The notes under the pieces: model-generated
The model's database searches: none
The model's input: the letters and a program-made list of their open reading frames with translations, nothing else
What the model was told of the DNA's origin: nothing
In this document: in pieces, positions 18,564 through 25,542 of the stretch
Layout of the letters: every line of letters begins with the position of its first letter
How positions within the stretch are numbered: position 1 is the first letter of the stretch
Program-made: the position numbers and the translations under genes
Assembly (NCBI GenBank): GCA_019636495.1
Contig: JAHBXL010000009.1
Location: 102,848-166,847 of the forward strand
Reading direction: 5' to 3'
DNA from: Phycisphaeraceae bacterium
Lineage (GTDB): Bacteria > Planctomycetota > Phycisphaerae > Phycisphaerales > UBA1924
Length of the DNA: 64,000 nucleotides

Positions 18564-19565
18564 TCACTTCTTTCCCGCTGCGGAGTCGGTCGCATCGTCA
18601 TCGATCACCTCGATGGTCGTGACGGCTTCGATGCGCTGGGAGATGTTCATGCCGTGAGGACCGGCCAAGTCAATCGTCATGGCGTGCCGCACCAACTGCT
18701 TGCGGAGTTGACCCTTCGCCACATCAAACCAGATCTCACCGCTGCCGGTCCCATCCTTCATCGAGACTTTCATGTCGGACAGAACGGGGTCCTGCTCATC
18801 CTTGGCGGCTGGCTCATGGCCCACATTCATCGACAGGTCCACCTTCGCGACCTGTGAACCGGCCAAGTCCTGCATGCCCTTGTAGGTCATGGTCATGGCC
18901 TTGGTCATCGTGCCGATCATCGGGAGGCGAGTTCGGCTGTTCTGTGTCCAACTCTCGCCAACGCGCACCTCGTGGCTCGGGAAGGTCATCGCGTGCTGGT
19001 ACATCATCTCCTGCAACCACTCCTCACTGAACATCCGATCAAACGGCGCCCGTGAGGCGGGGGGAAGGTCGTTCATGTAGCGCCGCATCTGGTCCAGCAG
19101 CTTCTCGAAGCCCTTCACGGACTTGATGGAACCATCCGGCCGCATGACCATGATCCACTGTTCTCCGACGATCGATGCCTGGGCCTTGACCGCCGGGTCC
19201 GAAGGCTTGGCCGCTTCCGGATCGCTGGAGTCGAAGGTCACCTTGCCCATCTCAGAGTCGGAGTCGATCCTCAGCGACTCATACAGGCACTCGAGCGTTG
19301 CCGATCCATCATCGGCGACCGATTGCACCTGCATTCGCACGACAAAGACCTCCTTCTTGCTCGACTTCATCGGGCCCATGGGCGAGGTCCCGGTGGACGC
19401 GGTCTCGGTCGTCTGGCGCTGCCGGATGACCTCACCTTCCTTCCACTTGTAGCGCAGCGCGACCGCAGTTTGGCCTTGCACCTCGGGCGTGAACGTGACG
19501 AGCATGGCCAGCGCGATTATGACCGTGGAGAATCGACCGATGCACATCTGAGTGAGACTTGTCAT
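18564..19565 (-). CDS. secreted DUF6263-like protein
   Basis: The 333-residue protein has an N-terminal signal peptide (FSTVIIALAMLVTFTPEVQGQ). The mature part starts VALRYKWKEGEVIRQRQ and is a beta-rich domain with alternating polar strands; EVRVGESWTQNSRTRLPM and SGEIWFDVAKGQLRKQ resemble the DUF6263 pattern of exported proteins of unknown function. No catalytic motif is visible. It is the only gene inside the segment bounded by the duplicated permease tails and the paired 54-bp hairpins, so it may have arrived as a cassette. Codon use is not obviously different from its neighbours. Confidence 0.7.
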   Translation of the reverse strand: MTSLTQMCIGRFSTVIIALAMLVTFTPEVQGQTAVALRYKWKEGEVIRQRQTTETASTGTSPMGPMKSSKKEVFVVRMQVQSVADDGSATLECLYESLRIDSDSEMGKVTFDSSDPEAAKPSDPAVKAQASIVGEQWIMVMRPDGSIKSVKGFEKLLDQMRRYMNDLPPASRAPFDRMFSEEWLQEMMYQHAMTFPSHEVRVGESWTQNSRTRLPMIGTMTKAMTMTYKGMQDLAGSQVAKVDLSMNVGHEPAAKDEQDPVLSDMKVSMKDGTGSGEIWFDVAKGQLRKQLVRHAMTIDLAGPHGMNISQRIEAVTTIEVIDDDATDSAAGKK

Positions 19566-19696
19566 GGTGCCTCCCGAGCAGTGATCTGACCCCTCCGCCC
19601 CATGTTACCACATGCCCCGGCATGTACCCTGCGGATGCCCCAACCCTTTGACGAGGCCTTTGGTCGTTGCAAATGCCGGACTTCGGCCGTGTGAGA
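19566..19696. other. non-coding leader region of the DUF6263-like gene
   Basis: No gene is seen here. The stretch carries a short perfect palindrome (ACATGCC CC GGCATGT, 19610-19625) about 45 bp upstream of the minus-strand start, a position that would suit an operator, but no regulator is identifiable. Confidence 0.35.
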
Positions 19697-19750
19697 CGCA
19701 AGGCTGCCAACACTGCCAACTCCCGAAGTGGCAGCCTTGGCAGCCTTGCC
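19697..19750. repeat. 54-bp hairpin repeat, copy 2
   Basis: This is the second copy of the element at 18432-18485 in the same orientation. Inner arms AAGGCTGCCAA and TTGGCAGCCTT are perfectly complementary (11 bp), with a further CTGCCA/TGGCAG stem inside. It lies upstream of the DUF6263-like gene. Confidence 0.8.
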
Positions 19751-19795
19751 CCCCAACTCCCTACCCCCTCACTCACCCCCACCCTCCGCGTCCGG

Positions 19796-19837
19796 GCGAT
19801 CATCGAGGGCGCGGCGACGCAGGGACTGAAGGAGTGA
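19796..19837 (+). pseudogene. 3'-terminal remnant of a MalG-type permease gene
   Basis: Thirteen codons plus a stop read AIIEGAATQGLKE, differing from the intact permease end only by Val to Ala. Nothing upstream of 19796 continues the permease homology. It is the right copy of the 44-bp direct repeat and is followed, as in the intact copy, by a G-rich heptad array. Confidence 0.8.
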
Positions 19838-19852
19838 GGGAAGCTGGGCGCT

Positions 19853-19955
19853 TGGATTTTGGATTGGGGATTGGGGATTGGGGATTGGGGATTGGGGATT
19901 GGAAGACCCAACACCCCGGACCCCAGGACTCAGGACCCAAGACTCACGATCCGAC
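19853..19955 (+). repeat. telomere-like GGGGATT array plus GGACCCA heptads
   Basis: After TTGGATTTTGGATT come five tandem GGGGATT units (about 19866-19903), then GGAAGACCC and degenerate GGACCC/GGACTCA heptads. Five GGGG tracts spaced by ATT satisfy the usual G-quadruplex pattern on the plus strand. It lies just after the stop of the convergent mannosidase gene. No coding frame is credible. Confidence 0.85.
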
Positions 19956-19968
19956 CTCGGGAGTGTCC

Positions 19969-22308
19969 TCATTCCATCGCCGCGGTCCACGCGCCCTCCC
20001 CTCCGCTGAGCTTCATCACCGCGCCCGCCGTCCGCGGGCCGATGCGCACGTTGGCGCGTTGCTCGGCCAGCGCCGCACCATCCGCGCCGACTCGCCTCAC
20101 CGTCACCTCCCCTTCCCACGCCTCATCGGTGTCGTTGATCGCCAGCACCACCGGCGAGCCATCGACCTCGTGGACCGTCAGCACTCGCGGCGACATCGCC
20201 CGCCGCGCAGCCTCCCACAGTGGCTTCTTCCGCCCCGCGGCATCGATCGCCGACCACGAGTGGCCCGCCCAGCAATCGTTGAGTTGCCAGAACAGCACGC
20301 CCCCGCAGCGCGGCCGGTTCGCACGGTGCCACTCGATGCCGCGGGCGACGACTCGGGCCTGAAACTCGTGCGCTCGCACCAGCCACGCCTCGAAGCCCGC
20401 GCCATCTCTCGGCAGACCCACGCCGCAATCCTCATACCACCGCTTGTCGCCGCCCGGCCCGCGCTGGCGACGGGCGAGTTCCCGGTGGCACTGGTCTCCA
20501 GACCAGTGCGGCACCGACACAGACACAACTCTGGAGAGTTGTGCCACCAAAGGGAACTGCTCGTTAAGTGTTTCGATGCACGATGGACTCTGCTGCCCGA
20601 ACTCCGAGCAGAACCGCGCGACACCGCGCCCCCCGCCCCCACCACCACTCTCCGTCGGCGCGCCGAATCCGTTCCTCCACGCATCGACTTCCCACGTGTG
20701 CCGATTGCCGTGGTCGGGATCCAGCACATCGCGCTGCACACCGCGCTCATCAACCCCCGACCACGGACTGTTCGGCCAGTACGGACGCGATGGATCGACC
20801 TCCGCGCACACCCGCGGCAGTAACTCCAGCCAGAAACCGCTGCCCCACAATTGACCCGGCTTCAACCGCTCGCGCCAGCCCCACGCATCGTGCCCCCATA
20901 TGCACTCGTTGCCGCCGCACCACAGCGCCACGCTCGGGTGCGCGCTCAGACGCGCGACCTGATACCGCGCTTCGCGCTCGACCAGCCCGCCCACTCCACC
21001 AAACGGCGGCTCTTCCGGGTACATCCCGCAGGCGAACATGAAATCCTGCCACACCAGGATCCCGCGGCGGTCGCACTCGTCATAGAAGCACGCCGGTTCA
21101 TACTGCCCGCCACCCCACACGCGGAGCATGTTCGCGTTCATCTCGGCGGCATCGCGCACGCGCTGGCGGATCGTCTCCTCTGGCGCATAGCCCGCGAACA
21201 GTCCCTCGGGGATCCAGTTCGCGCCCATGCAGAACACGGGCTGCCCGTTCACACGCAGCGTGAACGCGCTTCCCCACATATCGCGCGAGGTGTCCAACTC
21301 CACCGTGCGCAGGCCGATGCGCCCGTGCCATTCGTCCAGGTGCGCGCGGTCATCGCGCAGCATCACGCGCACGCCGTAGCGCGGCCGCTCATCATCGGGG
21401 CTCTGCGGCCCGTATCCCCGCGGCCACCACATTCGCGGCGAATCGACCGTCAACTCCACGCTGCCCGTCGCCGTGCCGCTCGCCGCATCGACCGACAGTT
21501 CGCACTCGCCGCGCGCTGCGACAGCGCCGCGCGGGTCGTGCAGCGCGATCATCGCGCGCAGCGGCCCGGCCTGCCGCGGATCGACCGCCGCGTCGACGAG
21601 CACGCGCACTTCGGCACGCTGCGCATCTGCCCGCATCACCAGCGGGCGGACATGCGAGATACGCGCGCACGTCCAGACCTCGATCGTCGTATCGCGGGCG
21701 ATCCCGACCGTCGCGATGCGCGGGCCCCAGTCCCATCCGAAGTTGCACGCGGGCTTGCGCATGAAGACGAACGGCTCCCAGCCCTGCGCATCACCGTTGT
21801 ACGGCCGCGCGCCGAGCCGCGCTTCCTCCCCGCGGATGTGCTCCAGCGGCGGCGCAAAGCGGATCACCAGTTCGTTCGGCCCCGCGCGAAGCGCGCTCCG
21901 CACGTCGAAACGATGCGGAATGTGAAAACTCGCGGCATCGCCGATCGGCACGCCGTTGAGTGCCAGCGTGCAGACGGTGTCGAGCCCGTCGATCACCAGT
22001 TCAAGATGGTCGCGCTCGCCGATGGCCAACTGCCCCGCGCTGCAGGCCAACGCGCAGCGATACTCCCAGCGTGTGCGGCCGATCCACTGCACGCGCCGCT
22101 CGGCATCGCCGCGATCGGGCGGCTCGATGAGCCCGGCTTCGATGAGTGCGCTGTGCACGCACCCGGGCACGCGGGCCGGCACGCCGCAAGCCAGCCTCTC
22201 GCGGAACGCGGGCGTGTCGTACTCGGCCGGCAGCGCGACCGCCTGGGCATCCGCCGCGCGGATGGTCCACTCGAACACGGACAGCGAAATCAGCCTCGCG
22301 GCGGGCAT
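19969..22308 (-). CDS. GH2 family beta-mannosidase-like glycosidase
   Basis: The 779-residue protein has the GH2 layout: N-terminal sugar-binding jelly roll (to about 190, with the NFGWDWGPR motif), an Ig-like domain, and a TIM barrel. The general acid/base is Glu468 in LWCGGNECIWG and the nucleophile Glu569 in FCSEFGQQS. Beta-mannosidases cleave terminal beta-mannosyl residues. No signal peptide is seen, so it is probably cytoplasmic and acts on imported oligosaccharide; the convergent ABC importer supports this. After the nucleophile strand, residues about 585-608 (FPLVAQLSRVV..PHWSGDQCHR) are encoded by a two-hairpin palindromic element that looks inserted. The exact substrate is not certain. 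Confidence 0.88.
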   Translation of the reverse strand: MPAARLISLSVFEWTIRAADAQAVALPAEYDTPAFRERLACGVPARVPGCVHSALIEAGLIEPPDRGDAERRVQWIGRTRWEYRCALACSAGQLAIGERDHLELVIDGLDTVCTLALNGVPIGDAASFHIPHRFDVRSALRAGPNELVIRFAPPLEHIRGEEARLGARPYNGDAQGWEPFVFMRKPACNFGWDWGPRIATVGIARDTTIEVWTCARISHVRPLVMRADAQRAEVRVLVDAAVDPRQAGPLRAMIALHDPRGAVAARGECELSVDAASGTATGSVELTVDSPRMWWPRGYGPQSPDDERPRYGVRVMLRDDRAHLDEWHGRIGLRTVELDTSRDMWGSAFTLRVNGQPVFCMGANWIPEGLFAGYAPEETIRQRVRDAAEMNANMLRVWGGGQYEPACFYDECDRRGILVWQDFMFACGMYPEEPPFGGVGGLVEREARYQVARLSAHPSVALWCGGNECIWGHDAWGWRERLKPGQLWGSGFWLELLPRVCAEVDPSRPYWPNSPWSGVDERGVQRDVLDPDHGNRHTWEVDAWRNGFGAPTESGGGGGGRGVARFCSEFGQQSPSCIETLNEQFPLVAQLSRVVSVSVPHWSGDQCHRELARRQRGPGGDKRWYEDCGVGLPRDGAGFEAWLVRAHEFQARVVARGIEWHRANRPRCGGVLFWQLNDCWAGHSWSAIDAAGRKKPLWEAARRAMSPRVLTVHEVDGSPVVLAINDTDEAWEGEVTVRRVGADGAALAEQRANVRIGPRTAGAVMKLSGGEGAWTAAME
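20484..20550. repeat. two-hairpin palindromic element inside the mannosidase gene
   Basis: Ends GGTGGCAC and GTGCCACC are mutually inverted. Inside are two hairpins: GCACTGGTCT/AGACCAGTGC (10 bp, CC loop) and CACAACTCT/AGAGTTGTG (9 bp, GG loop). Read on the minus strand it gives the peptide LVAQLS...HWSGDQC. A structurally equivalent element lies in serS at 52275-52357, in the same orientation and reading frame but with different, still paired stems. Confidence 0.75.
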
Positions 22309-22380
22309 CGGTGGTCCGGAGCGTAGCAGACCGCCGAAGGCCGCAAAAACACACGCGGCGAGCCGGTGTTTCCGACTCGC

Positions 22381-22403
22381 CGAAAGGCCCGTGAAACACG
22401 GGC
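22381..22403 (-). terminator. putative terminator of tRNA-Lys
   Basis: On the minus strand GCCCGTG-TTT-CACGGGC forms a 7-bp stem followed by CTTTCG. It begins 14 bp past the 3' end of the tRNA. The U-tract is short, so this is a modest candidate. Confidence 0.5.
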
Positions 22404-22416
22404 GAAACTCTGCAAG

Positions 22417-22489
<73 letters not shown>

Positions 22490-22584
22490 ATTGCGCCGTT
22501 CGGAACGGCGATGGTCCACGATCATATGCGATCGGGGGCGGGGGCGTCCACCTTTGAGTTGCGGCAAGCCGTCGAGGGACGCGG

Positions 22585-22632
22585 GAGCAACGGAGCAACG
22601 GAGCAACGGAGCAACGGAGCAACGGAGCAACG
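22585..22632 (+). repeat. six tandem GAGCAACG octamers
   Basis: Six perfect 8-bp copies are followed by degenerate units (GGCAACGG, GAGCAAGG). The array lies in a 519-bp stretch (22490-23008) without a gene, between tRNA-Lys and rpmF. The rest of that stretch is C-rich low-complexity sequence plus the rpmF promoter. Confidence 0.9.
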
Positions 22633-22878
22633 GGCAACGGGGCGCGGGAGCAAGGGGGCAAGCGGGTGGTGACCGAGTCCGGGCGCGGCCGCGTGCCCGC
22701 GCGCTGGACACCCCACCACTCGCTCATCGCATCGACCGCTTACCCCATCACCCCGAGCCCCCCGCCCCCCGCGCCCCCCCGACCCCTCCTGCTACAACCA
22801 ACCCGCCCACCCGTTCTCCCCCGCGCCCCTTCCTGACAACCGCCCCCGACCACTCCCAACACACCGCCCGACCCGGGT

Positions 22879-22907
22879 TTGACGGTTCCACGGCACGGGT
22901 CTATCGT
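22879..22907 (+). promoter_or_regulatory. sigma-70-type promoter of rpmF-plsX-fabH
   Basis: TTGACG and TATCGT are separated by 17 bp. Transcription would start near 22914, giving a leader of about 95 nt before rpmF. The match is good for so GC-rich a background. The leader is GC-rich but no known leader motif was recognised. Confidence 0.6.
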
Positions 22908-23008
22908 GGAGGCCCGTGTTTGCCCGTCGCGGCGGCGTTTTGACGCCCCCGAGCGACACCGGGGCTCTGTTTGGGTGTTCCGAAGCCGCCGTCAGCGAGG
23001 ATCGAACG

Positions 23009-23209
23009 ATGCAACCGTCTCTCAGGCAAAGCCATGGCCGCTCGCGTCGGCGTCGTTCGCACCACGCGCTCGAGCCCGTGCATCCCACGGCGTGCCCCCT
23101 TTCGGGTCAGCCGAAGATGCACCACCGCGCCTGCAACGAGTCGGGCTACGTGCGTCCGGGGCTGAAGATCAGCGTGCCCAAACTCAAGATCGGCGAGAAC
23201 AAGGACTGA
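23009..23209 (+). CDS. rpmF: 50S ribosomal protein L32
   Basis: The 66-residue product has the Arg/Ser/His-rich N-terminus (RQSHGRSRRRRSHHAL) and the ribbon core of L32 (ACPLSG...HHRACNESGYVRPG). AGGA lies seven bases before the ATG at 23009. It is followed 4 bp later by plsX, the widely conserved rpmF-plsX arrangement that links ribosome and membrane-lipid synthesis. Both ribbon pairs, normally CxxC, read CxxS here (Cys29/Ser32 and Cys42/Ser45), so canonical zinc binding looks impaired. Confidence 0.88.
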   Translation: MQPSLRQSHGRSRRRRSHHALEPVHPTACPLSGQPKMHHRACNESGYVRPGLKISVPKLKIGENKD

Positions 23210-23213
23210 CGCG

Positions 23214-24251
23214 ATGCGCATCGCCGTCGACGTGATGGGCGGTGACCATGCGCCCGACGCGATCATCCGCGGCTGCATCGGCGCCCTGCCCTCGCTCACC
23301 GCCGATGACCGCCTTGTCCTCGTCGGCAACCAGCGCGACATCGAGGAAGTGCTGACCGAGCAGCGGGTCTCCGATCCGCGGCTCGAAATCGTCCATACTT
23401 CCGAGGTGATCGGCATGGACGAGGCGCCGGTCGATGCCGTCCGCGGCAAGCGCGATTCCTCCATCGTCCGCATGATGCAACTCGGCTCGGTGAAGGCCGA
23501 GGTCCGCTGCGACGCGGTGCTCTCGGCCGGCAACACCGGGGCCTGCGTTTCCGCCGCGACCATGCACATGAAGCGCCTCCCCGGCGTGCACCGTCCGGGC
23601 ATCGCGGTGACGTTCCCCTCGTTCGCCGCTGGGCCCGTGGTGCTCTCGGATGCGGGGGCGAACCCCGAGCCGCGGCCGACGCACCTGTGGCAATATGCGC
23701 TGATGTCCGAGACCTTCGCCCGCGTGGTGCTGGGGATCGAGCACCCGCGCGTCGGCCAGTTGAACATCGGGTCCGAGGAGGGCAAGGGCACGGACCTCAT
23801 CAACGACACGCACAACCTGCTGAAGAAGACGCCGGGCATGAACTACATCGGCTACATCGAGGGCCGGGAACTCTTCGACGGCGGGGTCGATGTCATCGTG
23901 ACCGACGGATTCACCGGCAACTCGGTGCTGAAACTCGCCGAGGGCCTGGCGCGGAGCCTTTTCAAGGCGATCGCGCACGAGGTGTTCACCCTCGCGCCCG
24001 ACCTGGGCTTCCAACTCGAGCCCATCTTCAAAGAGATCTACCGAAAGAACGACTACCACGAATACGGCGGCGCGCCCCTGCTGGGCGTCAACGGTGTCTG
24101 CGTCATCGCGCACGGGTCGAGTGAATCCCGTACTATTGCCGCGGCGATCCGCAACTCGCGGGCCTACCTCATCGGCCATCTCAACGACGCGATCGTCAAG
24201 CGTCTGGCGGAGGTCGAGCACGTGGCCCGGCATGTCCCGGAACCGGCATGA
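23214..24251 (+). CDS. plsX: phosphate acyltransferase PlsX
   Basis: The 345-residue cytoplasmic enzyme converts acyl-ACP and phosphate to acyl-phosphate, the donor for PlsY in phosphatidic acid synthesis. The N-terminus RIAVDVMGGDHAPDAII is diagnostic. Other family segments are DAVLSAGNTGACVSAA, LSDAGANPEPRP, NIGSEEGKGTDL, GYIEGRELFDGGVDV and VTDGFTGNSVLKLAEG. Length is normal. It is coupled to fabH by a 4-bp ATGA overlap. Confidence 0.98.
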   Translation: MRIAVDVMGGDHAPDAIIRGCIGALPSLTADDRLVLVGNQRDIEEVLTEQRVSDPRLEIVHTSEVIGMDEAPVDAVRGKRDSSIVRMMQLGSVKAEVRCDAVLSAGNTGACVSAATMHMKRLPGVHRPGIAVTFPSFAAGPVVLSDAGANPEPRPTHLWQYALMSETFARVVLGIEHPRVGQLNIGSEEGKGTDLINDTHNLLKKTPGMNYIGYIEGRELFDGGVDVIVTDGFTGNSVLKLAEGLARSLFKAIAHEVFTLAPDLGFQLEPIFKEIYRKNDYHEYGGAPLLGVNGVCVIAHGSSESRTIAAAIRNSRAYLIGHLNDAIVKRLAEVEHVARHVPEPA

Positions 24252-25300
24252 GCAAGCCCCCCACCGCTGCCCCACCGACCGCACGCATCCAACTGCCGCG
24301 GGGCGCCGTTGGCGTCCGCATCGCAGGCTCGGGCATCGGCCTGCCGAGCAGGACGCTGACGAACGCGGACCTTGAGAAGGTGATGGACACTTCGGACGAG
24401 TGGATCGTCCAGCGCACCGGCATCCGCACGCGCCGCATCGTCGACCGCGAGGCCGGCGAGAGCGTCCTCTCGATGGCCGTGCCCGCGCTCCGAAACGCAC
24501 TCGCCGATGCACGTGTCGACGCCGCCCAACTCGACCTCGTCCTCGTCGCCACCATGTGCCCCGAGATGGCCTGCCCCCCCACCGCCTGCCGCGTCGCGGC
24601 GGAGATCGGCGCGGGACGCGCAGGTGCGATGGATATCTCCGCGGCGTGCTGCGGCTTTGTCTTTGCGCTCAACATGGCGCACGACCTCATCAAGGGCGGC
24701 GCCTACCGCACCATCGGCGTGGTCGGGGCCGACACGCTCTCGAACTGGATGGACTACAGCACCGAGGGCCGCAGCACCGCGATCATCTTCGGCGATGCCG
24801 CGGGCGCGGCGATCCTCCGCGCGTGCGATGACCCCTCGCGCGGCATTCTCGCCCAGTCGATGCACGCCGACGGCGAGGGCTGGAAGGACATCTACACGCC
24901 CACGAACAAGCACCACTTCCCGCCGTGCATCGAGCCCGACCCGCGAAAGTTCGGCCACCTGCAGATGAACGGCGCGACGGTCTTCAAGTTCGCCGTCGGC
25001 ACCTTCCCCAACCTCATCCAGGAGACGCTGGACAAGGCCGGACTCACTCCCGAGCAGGTGGACATGTTCATCTGCCACCAGTCCAACGCTCGCATCCTGC
25101 ACGCCGCCCGCGAACGCTTCGGACTGCCCGAAGAAAAACTCTACGTGAACATCGACCGCTACGGAAACACCGTCGCGGCATCGGTGCCGCTGTGTTTGCA
25201 CGAACTCCGTGCCGCGGGACGCGTGCGCGATGGGCAGAAGGTGATGTTCGTCGCCTTCGGCGGCGGGCTGACCTGGGGCAGCAGCCTTTGGCAGTTGTGA
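24248..25300 (+). CDS. fabH: beta-ketoacyl-ACP synthase III
   Basis: The 350-residue enzyme condenses acetyl-CoA with malonyl-ACP to start fatty acid synthesis. The catalytic triad is visible as Cys134 (DISAACCGF), His277 (MFICHQSNARI) and Asn307 (RYGNTVAASVP). The FGDAAGAAIL and FGGGLTWGSSL motifs also fit. The first 20 residues before VGVRIAGSGIGLPS are a Pro/Ala-rich extension. It ends the rpmF-plsX-fabH operon; a complex inverted repeat follows and may stop transcription. Confidence 0.97.
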   Translation: MSKPPTAAPPTARIQLPRGAVGVRIAGSGIGLPSRTLTNADLEKVMDTSDEWIVQRTGIRTRRIVDREAGESVLSMAVPALRNALADARVDAAQLDLVLVATMCPEMACPPTACRVAAEIGAGRAGAMDISAACCGFVFALNMAHDLIKGGAYRTIGVVGADTLSNWMDYSTEGRSTAIIFGDAAGAAILRACDDPSRGILAQSMHADGEGWKDIYTPTNKHHFPPCIEPDPRKFGHLQMNGATVFKFAVGTFPNLIQETLDKAGLTPEQVDMFICHQSNARILHAARERFGLPEEKLYVNIDRYGNTVAASVPLCLHELRAAGRVRDGQKVMFVAFGGGLTWGSSLWQL

Positions 25301-25315
25301 TCCCCGCAACCCACC

Positions 25316-25486
25316 AATAAGCAGCCCGACCGAATAAGCAGCCCGACCGTCAGGGAGGGCGTCCGCGGCGAAGCCGCGGGTGCTTGATGCGGGCTTGTGC
25401 TTCCGTCGCGGCGAAGCCGCGGGTGCTTGATGCGGGCTTGTGCTTCCGCCGCGGCGGAATCGCCCTCGCTCACGCTCGGGCTGCTT
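25316..25486. repeat. composite repeat: 17-mers, 44-mers and enclosing inverted repeat
   Basis: Two tandem copies of AATAAGCAGCCCGACCG (25316-25349) are followed by two near-identical 43-44-bp units (25361-25404, 25405-25447). Each unit holds the hairpin CCGCGGC-GAA-GCCGCGG or a one-base variant. Bases 25336-25361 are inversely repeated at 25461-25486 with 23 of 26 matches, so the whole block can fold back. It lies between fabH and the lipoprotein gene. Confidence 0.85.
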
Positions 25487-25542
25487 GTTTCCCATACGCT
25501 TGCACTGCTTTCGCGGCCCTCCCCGCCGGTACAACTCCCCAC

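Noticed and set aside
19853..19955. A short gene encoding the NPQSPIPNPQS-type peptide on the minus strand
   Set aside because: The peptide is a direct read-out of the heptad DNA array, without a start signal or conserved extension.
22585..22640. Possible CRISPR array
   Set aside because: The units are contiguous 8-mers without spacers, and there are no cas genes in the window.
22490..23008. A yceD (DUF177) gene before rpmF
   Set aside because: This is the usual neighbour of rpmF, but no frame here shows the family pattern; the stretch is low-complexity and promoter DNA.
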